The notes: generated from the sequence alone by a model not told the origin. Positions 1-5,852 are shown, numbered from the stretch's first letter. The stretch: DNA of 7,831 nt from an uncultured Eubacteriales bacterium (GCA_902796565.1 CADBPP010000113.1:1-7831), one strand, 5' to 3'. Numbers and translations are program-made.

Positions 1-971
1 CAGGAGGAGATGAATTCCAGAAGCTTCAGGGAGCTTTCGTCCAGCAGTTCCTTCCTCAGGGAGATCACGGTCTCCTTGCCGAAGGTCATATCCCTCGAAT
101 GCATGAGGCCGTCCAGAAAGTCCGAAAGATCCTTGATGATATAGGACTTGGTGTTTTCCGCCGCTACCCTGAACTGGGCGCTTATCCCCGATTCGTCCAG
201 CATCAGACGGGGGGAGAGGGTGATGGCCGGGCCCCGCACCCCGTTTTCATCGCAGTCTGTGTCAAGAGACAGGAACGAATCCATCATTTTTGCTCCGGAG
301 TAGTCCGTCTCATCCCCGGGATTGGTCCTTACGATCTCCTCGAGGGTGTGTATCAGCAGTGCCAGGGTGTGGGGACACTCATCCAGGGTGTAGCTGTACC
401 AGGCTCTTGATAAACATTCCCCGCAGCGGCATACATGCTGCACTATATGGTCCCTGGCCAGCTGCAGGGTGGCTGTGCCCGACGGGAAGCGGGCGGAGGA
501 ACGGATGTTCAATGTCATGTCATAATCGGAAAAGAAGGTCCTTATCCCCGAAAATTCCGACGACGGGTCATCCAAAAGTCTCAGAGCCTCCCTGAGCATC
601 GCGGGGGTATACCTGAAATGAGAGAAGATCTCCCTGACGTCGAAATATCTGAGCGGCCCGCCGCTGGCCGGCTCCTCAAGAAAGGAGAGTCTTTCAGTCT
701 CCTTCGAAAGGGAGTCCCCGATGGCCCATAAGGCCGCCGCGATATGCCGGCAGGCCCTCTGGCTGGTGTATTCGCCGCAGTTGCACTGAGCCCGGAAACG
801 GGTGAGGATGCTTCCGGATATCGGGAAGATGTACGCGTTGTATATGGCACCGTCGCTTACCATCGCATGGTAGGAGCCGTCGTCCTTTTCGGTGATGACG
901 ACGTTGTCCTTTAAGAATATCTCTTTGCCCTTTTCGAGGTCCTCGGCACTGAACGCCTTTTCCCAGCCCAT
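1..971 (-). CDS. SNF2-family helicase-like protein with SWIM zinc finger, N-terminal part (cut by window edge)
   Basis: An open frame on the minus strand begins at ATG 971-969 and runs without a stop to base 3, giving 323 residues; the gene continues beyond the window. The start has a good ribosome site, AAAGGAG at 978-984, six bases upstream. Residues 63-76 form a SWIM zinc finger: C63, C65, C74, H76 (CNC, then CRH), followed by a short helix. Residues about 265-322 (containing KSYIIKDLSDFL and FGKE) resemble the SNF2-helicase-associated region that follows SWIM in Firmicutes proteins of this type. Such proteins normally reach about 1,000 residues, with a SNF2 ATPase/helicase in the C-terminal half, so most of this one, including the ATPase motifs, is not visible. 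The expected role is ATP-dependent remodelling or translocation on DNA or nucleoprotein; the exact job is unknown. A second CxC...CxH cluster lies at residues 181-201. The gene is divergent from cbiB and has its own promoter. Confidence 0.85.
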   Translation of the reverse strand, partial: MGWEKAFSAEDLEKGKEIFLKDNVVITEKDDGSYHAMVSDGAIYNAYIFPISGSILTRFRAQCNCGEYTSQRACRHIAAALWAIGDSLSKETERLSFLEEPASGGPLRYFDVREIFSHFRYTPAMLREALRLLDDPSSEFSGIRTFFSDYDMTLNIRSSARFPSGTATLQLARDHIVQHVCRCGECLSRAWYSYTLDECPHTLALLIHTLEEIVRTNPGDETDYSGAKMMDSFLSLDTDCDENGVRGPAITLSPRLMLDESGISAQFRVAAENTKSYIIKDLSDFLDGLMHSRDMTFGKETVISLRKELLDESSLKLLEFISS

Positions 972-997
972 TGAAAGCTCCTTTGAATGAATTATCT

Positions 998-1036
998 CAG
1001 CCCTCCATTATATCATTTCAGGAGGGCTGTGGTCCA
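998..1036 (-). promoter_or_regulatory. Promoter of the SNF2-like gene with an operator-like inverted repeat
   Basis: On the minus strand a perfect TATAAT -10 box lies at 1012-1007, with TGGACC (4 of 6 to consensus) at 1036-1031 and an 18-bp spacer. A perfect 9-bp inverted repeat, CAGCCCTCC at 998-1006 and GGAGGGCTG at 1021-1029, brackets the -10 box: one arm sits in the spacer, the other at the expected transcription start. Arm centres are 23 bp apart, about two helical turns, so both could face one side of the DNA. This geometry suits a dimeric repressor site; a 5'-leader hairpin is the alternative. The promoter is seen directly; the regulator is inferred. Confidence 0.6.
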
Positions 1037-1074
1037 TAAAAACGGGTCCGATTTTTTCTGTACCAGTCAAGAAA

Positions 1075-1199
1075 AGCAGACACAAAAATGATTATTTTGA
1101 TATTTGTTTTTCGATAGCAGACATGCTAAGTATTTTTACGGTATTTCTGTTTTCAAAAGCAGACATACGACACATTTTTCAGCGGATCTCGTTTTCATA
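1075..1199. repeat. Degenerate tandem repeat, about three units of 41-42 bp
   Basis: The octamer AGCAGACA occurs at 1075-1082, 1116-1123 and 1158-1165, with steps of 41 and 42 bases. Each unit then has an A/T-rich middle and a TGTTTTC- or TCGTTTTC-like end, so the similarity extends beyond the octamer. The sequence before the first copy (about 1041-1072) looks like a weaker partial unit. The period is not a multiple of three and the stretch is rich in stops, so it is not coding. It lies between two divergent genes. Function is unknown; phased protein-binding sites or a decayed intergenic repeat family are both possible. Confidence 0.55.
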
Positions 1200-1340
1200 G
1201 TCCCTTGTGTGTACTCTTTCACTATAACATAGTCTTCGCTATGTCATTTCCAGGATTGGCCTGACATATTTTCCGTAGTCCGGTATGTTAAAACATCTCT
1301 TGGAAGTTGTTGCTCCCGTTGTCTTTTTGTCCCTTCGGTT
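1200..1340. other. Non-coding leader region of cbiB with overlapping small dyads
   Basis: No gene is seen here. Three dyads are visible. ACATAG 1227-1232 pairs with CTATGT 1239-1244 over a 6-base loop. TATGTCA 1240-1246 pairs with TGACATA 1262-1268 over 15 bases. ATGTT 1285-1289 faces AACAT 1292-1296. The first two share bases 1240-1244, so as RNA they would exclude each other. No T-run follows any of them, and there is no cobalamin-aptamer motif. They could be operator half-sites or a leader structure if transcription begins further upstream than the promoter proposed at 1341. Confidence 0.35.
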
Positions 1341-1368
1341 TTGAGCTTTTCGCATATTGTGCTAAGAT
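1341..1368 (+). promoter_or_regulatory. Candidate promoter of the cbiB-cobD operon
   Basis: TTGAGC at 1341-1346 and TAAGAT at 1363-1368 are 16 bp apart, and TGC directly before the -10 makes an extended -10 element. Transcription would start near 1375, a short leader before the cbiB ATG at 1402. Both boxes are only partial matches to consensus, so this is a moderate call. Confidence 0.4.
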
Positions 1369-1401
1369 ATGCTTATTGAAAGAAGGAGACTTAACTGACT
1401 T

Positions 1402-2358
1402 ATGCTTAGGACCGCGATAGCTCTGGTGATTGGTTTTATCCTTGATATGTTTTTCGGGGATCCCTCGAATATACCCCACCCAATAGTTCTTATAGGAAAG
1501 CTCATCTCTTCCGTGAAGGATACGGTAAAAAATATGATGCCCGCGACTCCCGCGGGGGAGAGGACCGCCGGAGGGATCATGTGGGTGATCGTATGCATGG
1601 TGTCATACCTTATCCCTCTGTGGATCCTTAAGGCCCTGGGAAGCGTGAGCTGGCTTCTGGCCCTTGCCGCAGAGAGCGTCATGTGCTGGCTGATACTGGC
1701 GGCCAAGTCCCTCAAATCGGAGAGCATGAAGGTGCACGACGCCATGGAAGCGGGGGACATCGAAGGCGCAAGGCATGCCGTTTCCATGATCGTCGGGAGG
1801 GACACGGAGCATCTGGACGGTCCCGGCATCATAAGGGCGGCGGTGGAGACTGTGGCGGAGAACACCTCCGACGGCATCATAGCCCCGATGTTCTACATCG
1901 CCCTGGGGGGAGCCCCCCTCGGATTCCTCTACAAGGCTGTGAACACCATGGATTCCATGGTGGGCTATACCGACATGCCCTATACCCACATAGGATACTT
2001 TCCCGCGAAGCTGGATGATATCTTCAACTTCATCCCCGCGAGGCTCTCGGCCCTGCTGATGCTGGCGGCGGGAAAGATACTCAGGCTCGACGTGAAGAAC
2101 GGCTGGAAGATCTTCGTCCGGGACCGCTACAACCATGCGAGCCCCAACTCCGCCCAGACCGAGTCCGTGTGCGCGGGGCTTCTGGGACTGAGGCTCGCCG
2201 GGGACGCGTGGTATCACGGGGTCCTGCATGAAAAACTTTACATCGGAGACGAGATAAGGCCCATTGAAAACGAAGACATCCCCAGGGTGTGCAGACTGAT
2301 GTACGTGACATCCGCCCTGATGCTGGCCTTTGCGATATTCATGATGTCTTTCGCCTGA
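1402..2358 (+). CDS. cbiB: Adenosylcobinamide-phosphate synthase CbiB
   Basis: This 318-residue membrane protein has the normal length for the CbiB/CobD (Pseudomonas naming) family. It joins (R)-1-aminopropan-2-ol or its O-phosphate, made by CobD, to adenosylcobyric acid, giving adenosylcobinamide (phosphate). Family motifs are clear: GDPSNIPHP at residues 19-27, ENTSDGIIAP at 153-162, KAVNTMDSMVGY at 178-189, and NHASPNSAQTE at 244-254 with GD and YHG shortly after. Hydrophobic segments lie at about 3-18, 57-74, 83-101, 211-225 and 300-316, as expected for an integral membrane enzyme. The start follows AAGGAG at 1383-1388, but the 13-base gap is longer than usual, so initiation may be modest. 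The stop TGA overlaps the first base of the Shine-Dalgarno of cobD, 10 bases upstream of it, so the two genes form one operon. No B12 riboswitch is seen upstream. Confidence 0.95.
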   Translation: MLRTAIALVIGFILDMFFGDPSNIPHPIVLIGKLISSVKDTVKNMMPATPAGERTAGGIMWVIVCMVSYLIPLWILKALGSVSWLLALAAESVMCWLILAAKSLKSESMKVHDAMEAGDIEGARHAVSMIVGRDTEHLDGPGIIRAAVETVAENTSDGIIAPMFYIALGGAPLGFLYKAVNTMDSMVGYTDMPYTHIGYFPAKLDDIFNFIPARLSALLMLAAGKILRLDVKNGWKIFVRDRYNHASPNSAQTESVCAGLLGLRLAGDAWYHGVLHEKLYIGDEIRPIENEDIPRVCRLMYVTSALMLAFAIFMMSFA

Positions 2359-2368
2359 AGGAGGAAAT

Positions 2369-3433
2369 ATGCTCTACCAGACCGACAACCCCCACGGAGG
2401 AGATCTTTACACCGTTCCCGTGAGGATAGACTTTTCAGCGAATATAAATCCCTACGGTACCCCGGAGCACATCAAGCAGGCCGTAAGGGACTGCGCCGAC
2501 GAGATCGACCGGTATCCCGATACCTACTGCCGGGAACTCATTTCCGCCATCGCCCGTTTCGAGGGCGTGAAGAAGGAACATATCCTGTGCGGCGCCGGAG
2601 CCGCGGAGGTGATCTTTCTTTTCTGCAATGCCCTGAGGCCCCAAAAGGCCCTCATCCTGGCCCCCACCTTCTCGGAATATGAATCCGCTCTTACTTCATC
2701 CGGATGTGAAAACATCCTTTATTATCATCTGAGAGAAGACAGGGGCTTTGAGATAGGGGATGACATCCTGGATATGATCCGGGATGAGTGCCCGGAACTC
2801 GTAATGATATGTAACCCCAACAATCCCACGGGAAAGCTCTGCGAAGCCTCCCTTATGGAAAGGATCCTTGAGCTCTGCAAGAAGAAGGGCATCCGCCTTT
2901 TCGCGGACGAGTGCTTCCTTGATCTTACAAGGGAAGGGGACGAATATACCCTCAAGGGAGAGCTGGAGAGTTACGGCGGTCTTTTCATCCTGAAGGCCTT
3001 CACCAAGAGCTTCGGCATGGCGGGCCTGAGGCTCGGCTACTGTCTGAGCTCCGACCGGTCTCTCTTAAAGGCTATGAGCGGGCTTTCCCAGCCCTGGAAC
3101 ATCTCGATCCCGGCCCAGAGGGCGGGGATAGCCGCCCTGGAGGACACCTCGTTCCTTGAGAAGGCCAATGCCGTGATACATTCGGAAAGGCCCGTCCTGG
3201 CGGAGGGCTTAAGGCGTCTCGGCATGAGGGTCATCGATTCGAAAGCGAACTACATACTCTTTCACAGCCCGGTGGAATTAAAGGGAAAACTCCTCGAAAA
3301 AGGTATCCTGATAAGAAGCTGCGACAATTACATCGGACTGGGAGAGGGATGGTACCGCGTGGCGGTGAAGCTTCCCGAAGAAAACAGTGAGCTCCTCAGG
3401 TGCATGGAGGAAGTGCTGAAAGAGAAGCACTGA
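2369..3433 (+). CDS. cobD: L-threonine-O-3-phosphate decarboxylase CobD (PLP aminotransferase fold)
   Basis: This 354-residue cytosolic enzyme of fold-type I PLP proteins is related to histidinol-phosphate aminotransferase (HisC). CobD decarboxylates L-threonine-O-3-phosphate to (R)-1-amino-2-propanol O-phosphate, the substrate that CbiB attaches to the corrin ring. The N-terminus has the family pattern HGGDLY (residues 9-14) and DFSANINPYG (21-30). The PLP site shows CNPNNPTG at 148-155, D180 in FADECF, the Schiff-base lysine K213 in AFTKSFG, and R221 in GLRLGY. A C-terminal YRVAV places R330 as the likely substrate-carboxylate arginine. A very good ribosome site, AAGGAGG at 2358-2364, is four bases before ATG. 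CobD rather than HisC is favoured by the HGGDLY start, the FTKSFG context and the position directly after cbiB; a HisC-type activity cannot be fully excluded from sequence alone. Confidence 0.9.
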   Translation: MLYQTDNPHGGDLYTVPVRIDFSANINPYGTPEHIKQAVRDCADEIDRYPDTYCRELISAIARFEGVKKEHILCGAGAAEVIFLFCNALRPQKALILAPTFSEYESALTSSGCENILYYHLREDRGFEIGDDILDMIRDECPELVMICNPNNPTGKLCEASLMERILELCKKKGIRLFADECFLDLTREGDEYTLKGELESYGGLFILKAFTKSFGMAGLRLGYCLSSDRSLLKAMSGLSQPWNISIPAQRAGIAALEDTSFLEKANAVIHSERPVLAEGLRRLGMRVIDSKANYILFHSPVELKGKLLEKGILIRSCDNYIGLGEGWYRVAVKLPEENSELLRCMEEVLKEKH

Positions 3434-3462
3434 AATAAAACACAAAAGCATCAAAAACCCTA

Positions 3463-3504
3463 CGCCGGGCCCCTGTCTCAAAGACGGGACCCGCCGTCTT
3501 TTCG
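3463..3504 (+). terminator. Intrinsic terminator of the cbiB-cobD operon
   Basis: An imperfect GC-rich hairpin starts 30 bases after the cobD stop. GTCT 3475-3478 pairs with AGAC 3482-3485 over a CAA loop. CCC/GGG (3471-3473 with 3486-3488) and GGG/CCC (3467-3469 with 3490-3492) continue the stem, with one bulge and one mismatch. A T-rich run (TCTTTTCG) follows at 3497-3504. The stem is strong but the T-run is interrupted. Confidence 0.7.
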
Positions 3505-3516
3505 TTCATTTCAGTC

Positions 3517-3573
3517 CCGTAAGATCCCTCCATTCGCCCTCGGGTAAACTGAACAAAGGGGAAATTCTTACGG
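3517..3573. repeat. Perfect 8-bp inverted repeat
   Basis: CCGTAAGA at 3517-3524 and TCTTACGG at 3566-3573 are exact inverted copies 41 bases apart. Just inside, CCC at 3526-3528 can face GGGG at 3558-3561, extending the possible stem. It lies between the operon terminator and the riboswitch promoter. No function is evident; a small RNA structure or a decayed mobile-element end are options. Confidence 0.35.
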
Positions 3574-3588
3574 TAAGCCCCTTATAAC

Positions 3589-3635
3589 TTGATTATTCCT
3601 CCGATTGATAGTACAATACGATAAATCGATATAAT
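3589..3635 (+). promoter_or_regulatory. Promoter(s) of the riboswitch-kinase transcript
   Basis: Two overlapping candidates exist. TTGATT 3589-3594 with TACAAT 3612-3617 has the ideal 17-bp spacer and would start RNA near 3624, upstream of the whole aptamer. TTGATA 3605-3610 with a perfect TATAAT 3630-3635 has a long 19-bp spacer and would start near 3642, inside the P1 helix. The first is preferred because it keeps the aptamer intact. Confidence 0.6.
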
Positions 3636-3639
3636 ATAA

Positions 3640-3745
3640 ACGGGGACGGTACTGCCGTTTAAAGTGGAACCGGGTGAGAATCCCGACGTGCCGGACACTG
3701 TGATTCTCCCTATGAGGAGATAAGCCAGATACACGCCCTTCCCGT
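3640..3745 (+). ncRNA. Cobalamin-class riboswitch aptamer, compact form
   Basis: The conserved cobalamin-riboswitch core is visible in order. TTTAAAGTGGAA (3658-3669) is followed by a P3 hairpin with the hallmark GGTG-AGAATCC pattern at 3673-3683 (CGGG 3671-3674 with CCCG 3682-3685). Then come CACTGTGA at 3696-3703 and a B12-box-like AGCCAGATAC...GCCC at 3723-3737. Closing helix P1 is ACGGGGA 3640-3646 with TTCCCGT 3739-3745 (one G-T pair), and a small P2-like hairpin is ACGG 3646-3649 with CCGT 3655-3658. Between CACTGTGA and the B12 box there is only a short hairpin, TCTCC 3705-3709 with GGAGA 3716-3720, where the usual GCCACTG/GGGAAGG peripheral domain is missing. The class binds adenosyl- or other cobalamins. 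Which cobalamin form binds, and whether this compact version still binds at all, cannot be read from sequence. Confidence 0.82.
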
Positions 3746-3773
3746 ATCGCAATGCATTTGCCAGCGCCGGATC

Positions 3774-3832
3774 GCATGGATGGATCCTCTCCTTCGGAGA
3801 GCGTGTTTTAGCTGCGCGGGGATCTTCCATGC
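3774..3832 (+). promoter_or_regulatory. Expression-platform stem of the riboswitch
   Basis: GCATGGA 3774-3780 pairs perfectly with TCCATGC 3826-3832. After a small internal loop, GATCC 3783-3787 pairs with GGATC 3820-3824. The stem encloses a tight hairpin, CTCTC 3787-3791 with GAGAG 3797-3801 (it competes for base 3787). It lies between the aptamer and the terminator and may relay the aptamer state to it. The pairing is seen directly; the regulatory role is inferred. Confidence 0.5.
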
Positions 3833-3834
3833 CA

Positions 3835-3870
3835 ACAGGGCGGATCGGCAGATGATCCGCTGTTTTTTTT
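3835..3870 (+). terminator. Riboswitch-controlled intrinsic terminator
   Basis: GCGGATC 3840-3846 pairs perfectly with GATCCGC 3854-3860 over a 7-base loop. ACAG 3835-3838 can further pair with CTGT 3860-3863 if two G residues bulge. Eight consecutive T residues, 3863-3870, follow at once. This is a textbook Rho-independent terminator placed after the aptamer and before the kinase, so cobalamin would be expected to control read-through. Confidence 0.88.
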
Positions 3871-3878
3871 GTAATGGA

Positions 3879-5669
3879 ATGGAAGAGAACAAAACGGGCA
3901 AGAAGAAAACACAATATTATATCCTGGCTATCCTGATAGTGACGGTCCTTGTGGTATCCACGGCGGCGGCGGGAGACTCGGGAAGTCCCTTCGGGAGAAG
4001 CGCTCCCGAAGGGGAGCTGCTGCGTTTCAACGGCTGGACAAGACATACCGCAGAGGGGGAGATCCCTCTTGAGCTGCCCTGTTATCTCTGGCTGAAGAAC
4101 GCTTCCTGCAGTATAACGAACACCCTTCCCATGGCCCTTGGGCAGGGAACATACCTCGCCTTCGAATCCTCCGGCAGCATCGTCAGAGTATATATCAGCG
4201 GGGAGTGCGTATACTCAAACGAAGAAATGTTCATGCGTACCGTAAGGGACGGATCGGTGTACAATTACGTTCCCATGGACATCGCGTACGCGGGAGCGTC
4301 GATCGCTATCGAGTTCGAGCCGGTGGAACCCTATTTCTCCGGTGTGCTTCCTGAGATCCTCCTGGGCACCAGGGCGGAACTTCTGATGTACGCAAAAAGC
4401 ATGGATTCATACAACATGCAGATGTCCTACTCCGTGACCTTCCTGGGGCTCATAGTCATCCTGCTTTCCATAACGGTGTTTTCCTATGAGCGCTCCTTCG
4501 GGGAACTGCTGATACTGGGGGTCTACCTGACACTGTGCGGCATAACGCTGTACATCACATGCCGGGGATATGTTTCCTACCGGACAGGGGCGGAGGCCAT
4601 GGTGTATGCCTTCTTTGACCGGTCCTTCCTGTTCCTGCCTGTGATATTCACCTTCTACTGCATGTACCGGTCCCGGGACGAAAGGCCCCGGCTGTACCGT
4701 GCCCTCATCCTCGCAGGCAGCCTGTGGTTCGTGGGGGCCAGCTTTCTGCTGTCCTTCTGCGGCGATATGAGTCTTCGGATGCTCCGGGACGCCGACTATA
4801 TTTACGTGATCCTCATGTATGCCATGTGCATGTATAAGACCATGACGGGCAGCGGGGAGAGAAGGTATACTGTTCTGAACGTGGCGGCGATCCTTCCCAT
4901 CGTGGCAGGAGCCTTCCTGGAAGGGCTGACCCACGCCGGGTTCGCTTCGGGGAGAAGGATATCCCCCTTTATCGCGGGGATGCTCATCTCATCCGTCATG
5001 CTGACCTTCAATGCCGCCCTGGCATTGCACAGGCACTACGCGGAGCAGCTGGAAATGGAAAAGGAGCTCTCGGAGAGCAGGATGAGGATACTTCTGGACC
5101 AGATGAAGTCCCACTTTATCAGAAACTGCATAACCACCATAAGGGCAATGATCAAGTTCGAACCGGACAAGGCCTACGACCTGATGCATGACTTTTCCGA
5201 ATACATCACCTATAATATCAATTCCATCAGGGCTTCCGTGCTGGTACCCCTTGAAAAGGAGATAAAGCACATCGAAGCATATGTGAACCTGGAAGTGGAA
5301 AGACTTTCCCCCAGGCTCAGCGTGGAGTATGATTTCAGAGAGAAAGGCGCCCGGGTGCCCCAGCTTTCCATAGAGCCCTTCGTGGAGAACGCGGTGAAGC
5401 ACGGCATCTGGCCCAAGAAGGGCCCCGGCACCGTATGGGTGTCATCCGTCCGGGATGACGATACCTGCATCATCACCGTCCGGGACGACGGAGTCGGGTT
5501 CGACACGTCACAGGAATCCGCTGAAACAAGATACGGCATAGGCATAGGCAATGCCGTGGAAAGGCTCAGGGAAATGGCGGGAGGCAGCGTCGAGATAGAG
5601 GGAAAGAAGGACGAAGGAACCGTAGTGACCATCAGGATACCCCTGAACGGTAATGAAGACGCAGATTAA
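3879..5669 (+). CDS. Seven-transmembrane LytS-type sensor histidine kinase
   Basis: The 596-residue protein starts at ATG 3879; the frame is open further upstream, but that part lies inside the riboswitch and terminator. A lysine-rich start and hydrophobic helix at about 12-31 form a signal anchor. Residues 32-180 are an outside domain resembling the jelly-roll sensor modules of 7TMR-DISM proteins. Seven hydrophobic segments follow (about 185-202, 208-228, 243-262, 273-293, 305-319, 331-349, 362-381). After a short coiled coil comes a His_kinase/HATPase pair: H412 in QMKSHFIRN is the likely phosphorylated histidine, PFVENAVKHG (500-509) the N box, DDGVGFD (536-542) G1, and GIGIGN (553-558) G2. 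The usual motif is PHF(L/I)(F/Y)N; here R415 replaces the aromatic residue and S411 the proline. The ATP site looks intact. There is no clear Shine-Dalgarno before the start and no response regulator follows. Signal and partner are unknown. Confidence 0.88.
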   Translation: MEENKTGKKKTQYYILAILIVTVLVVSTAAAGDSGSPFGRSAPEGELLRFNGWTRHTAEGEIPLELPCYLWLKNASCSITNTLPMALGQGTYLAFESSGSIVRVYISGECVYSNEEMFMRTVRDGSVYNYVPMDIAYAGASIAIEFEPVEPYFSGVLPEILLGTRAELLMYAKSMDSYNMQMSYSVTFLGLIVILLSITVFSYERSFGELLILGVYLTLCGITLYITCRGYVSYRTGAEAMVYAFFDRSFLFLPVIFTFYCMYRSRDERPRLYRALILAGSLWFVGASFLLSFCGDMSLRMLRDADYIYVILMYAMCMYKTMTGSGERRYTVLNVAAILPIVAGAFLEGLTHAGFASGRRISPFIAGMLISSVMLTFNAALALHRHYAEQLEMEKELSESRMRILLDQMKSHFIRNCITTIRAMIKFEPDKAYDLMHDFSEYITYNINSIRASVLVPLEKEIKHIEAYVNLEVERLSPRLSVEYDFREKGARVPQLSIEPFVENAVKHGIWPKKGPGTVWVSSVRDDDTCIITVRDDGVGFDTSQESAETRYGIGIGNAVERLREMAGGSVEIEGKKDEGTVVTIRIPLNGNEDAD

Positions 5670-5753
5670 CGGGGGGATCATCTGCCTGCACCGATCCGTG
5701 CAGAGGGTATTCAATACTCCGCATCCGATGCTTACCTTCTTCATGCGGGACGC
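5670..5753. other. Non-coding stretch after the kinase with small hairpins
   Basis: No gene is recognised. CTGCAC 5686-5691 pairs perfectly with GTGCAG 5698-5703 over six bases, and GCATC 5721-5725 faces GATGC 5727-5731 across one base. GTA 5707-5709 and TAC 5715-5717 form the core of a weaker dyad. None is followed by a T-run, so no intrinsic terminator for the kinase gene is evident. Confidence 0.35.
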
Positions 5754-5852
5754 AAAAATCCTGTTTTGGTGCGAGATACAATAAACAGAATATTTGAAAA
5801 GGTGCGAAAAGCACCATCCGAAAATCCTGATTTGGTGCAGGATGCGTTTATT
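5754..5852. repeat. 33-bp-phased repeat, three units
   Basis: The pentamer GGTGC occurs at 5768, 5801 and 5834, exactly 33 bases apart. The outer units are nearly identical over 18 bases: AAAATCCTGTTTTGGTGC at 5755-5772 and AAAATCCTGATTTGGTGC at 5821-5838, one mismatch. The middle unit is diverged but forms its own hairpin, GGTGC 5801-5805 with GCACC 5811-5815 over GAAAA. The period equals 11 codons, and the minus-strand frame gives a matching 11-residue pattern (HQIRIF, HQNRIF), yet no convincing gene spans it. It sits where base composition changes. The remaining bases to about 6016 hold no recognisable gene. Confidence 0.6.

Noticed and set aside
99..850. Several overlapping open frames on both strands in the first 850 bases
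   Set aside because: They are shadows of the SNF2-like gene, whose frame is open throughout, carries the SWIM motif and has a promoter and ribosome site.
998..1029. Intrinsic terminator
   Set aside because: No T-run on either side and no gene ends here; the -10 box lies in the loop, so an operator is the better reading.
1075..1199. CRISPR array
   Set aside because: Only a short 8-base core is exact and the rest is diverged; there are no uniform repeats with unique spacers and no cas genes. The same applies to the 33-bp repeat at 5754-5852.
1362..2229. Long antisense open frames across cbiB
   Set aside because: Produced by G/C-rich codon bias of cbiB; no ribosome sites or family motifs, while the plus frame is a clear CbiB.
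3780..3878. Upstream extension of the kinase reading frame starting at ATG 3780
   Set aside because: It would be translated from the riboswitch expression platform and the terminator stem, has no ribosome site, and its residues do not resemble a signal peptide; the membrane anchor begins properly after ATG 3879.
4407..5632. Antisense open frames of 137-175 residues across the kinase gene
   Set aside because: Shadows of the kinase coding frame; low-complexity translations without motifs.
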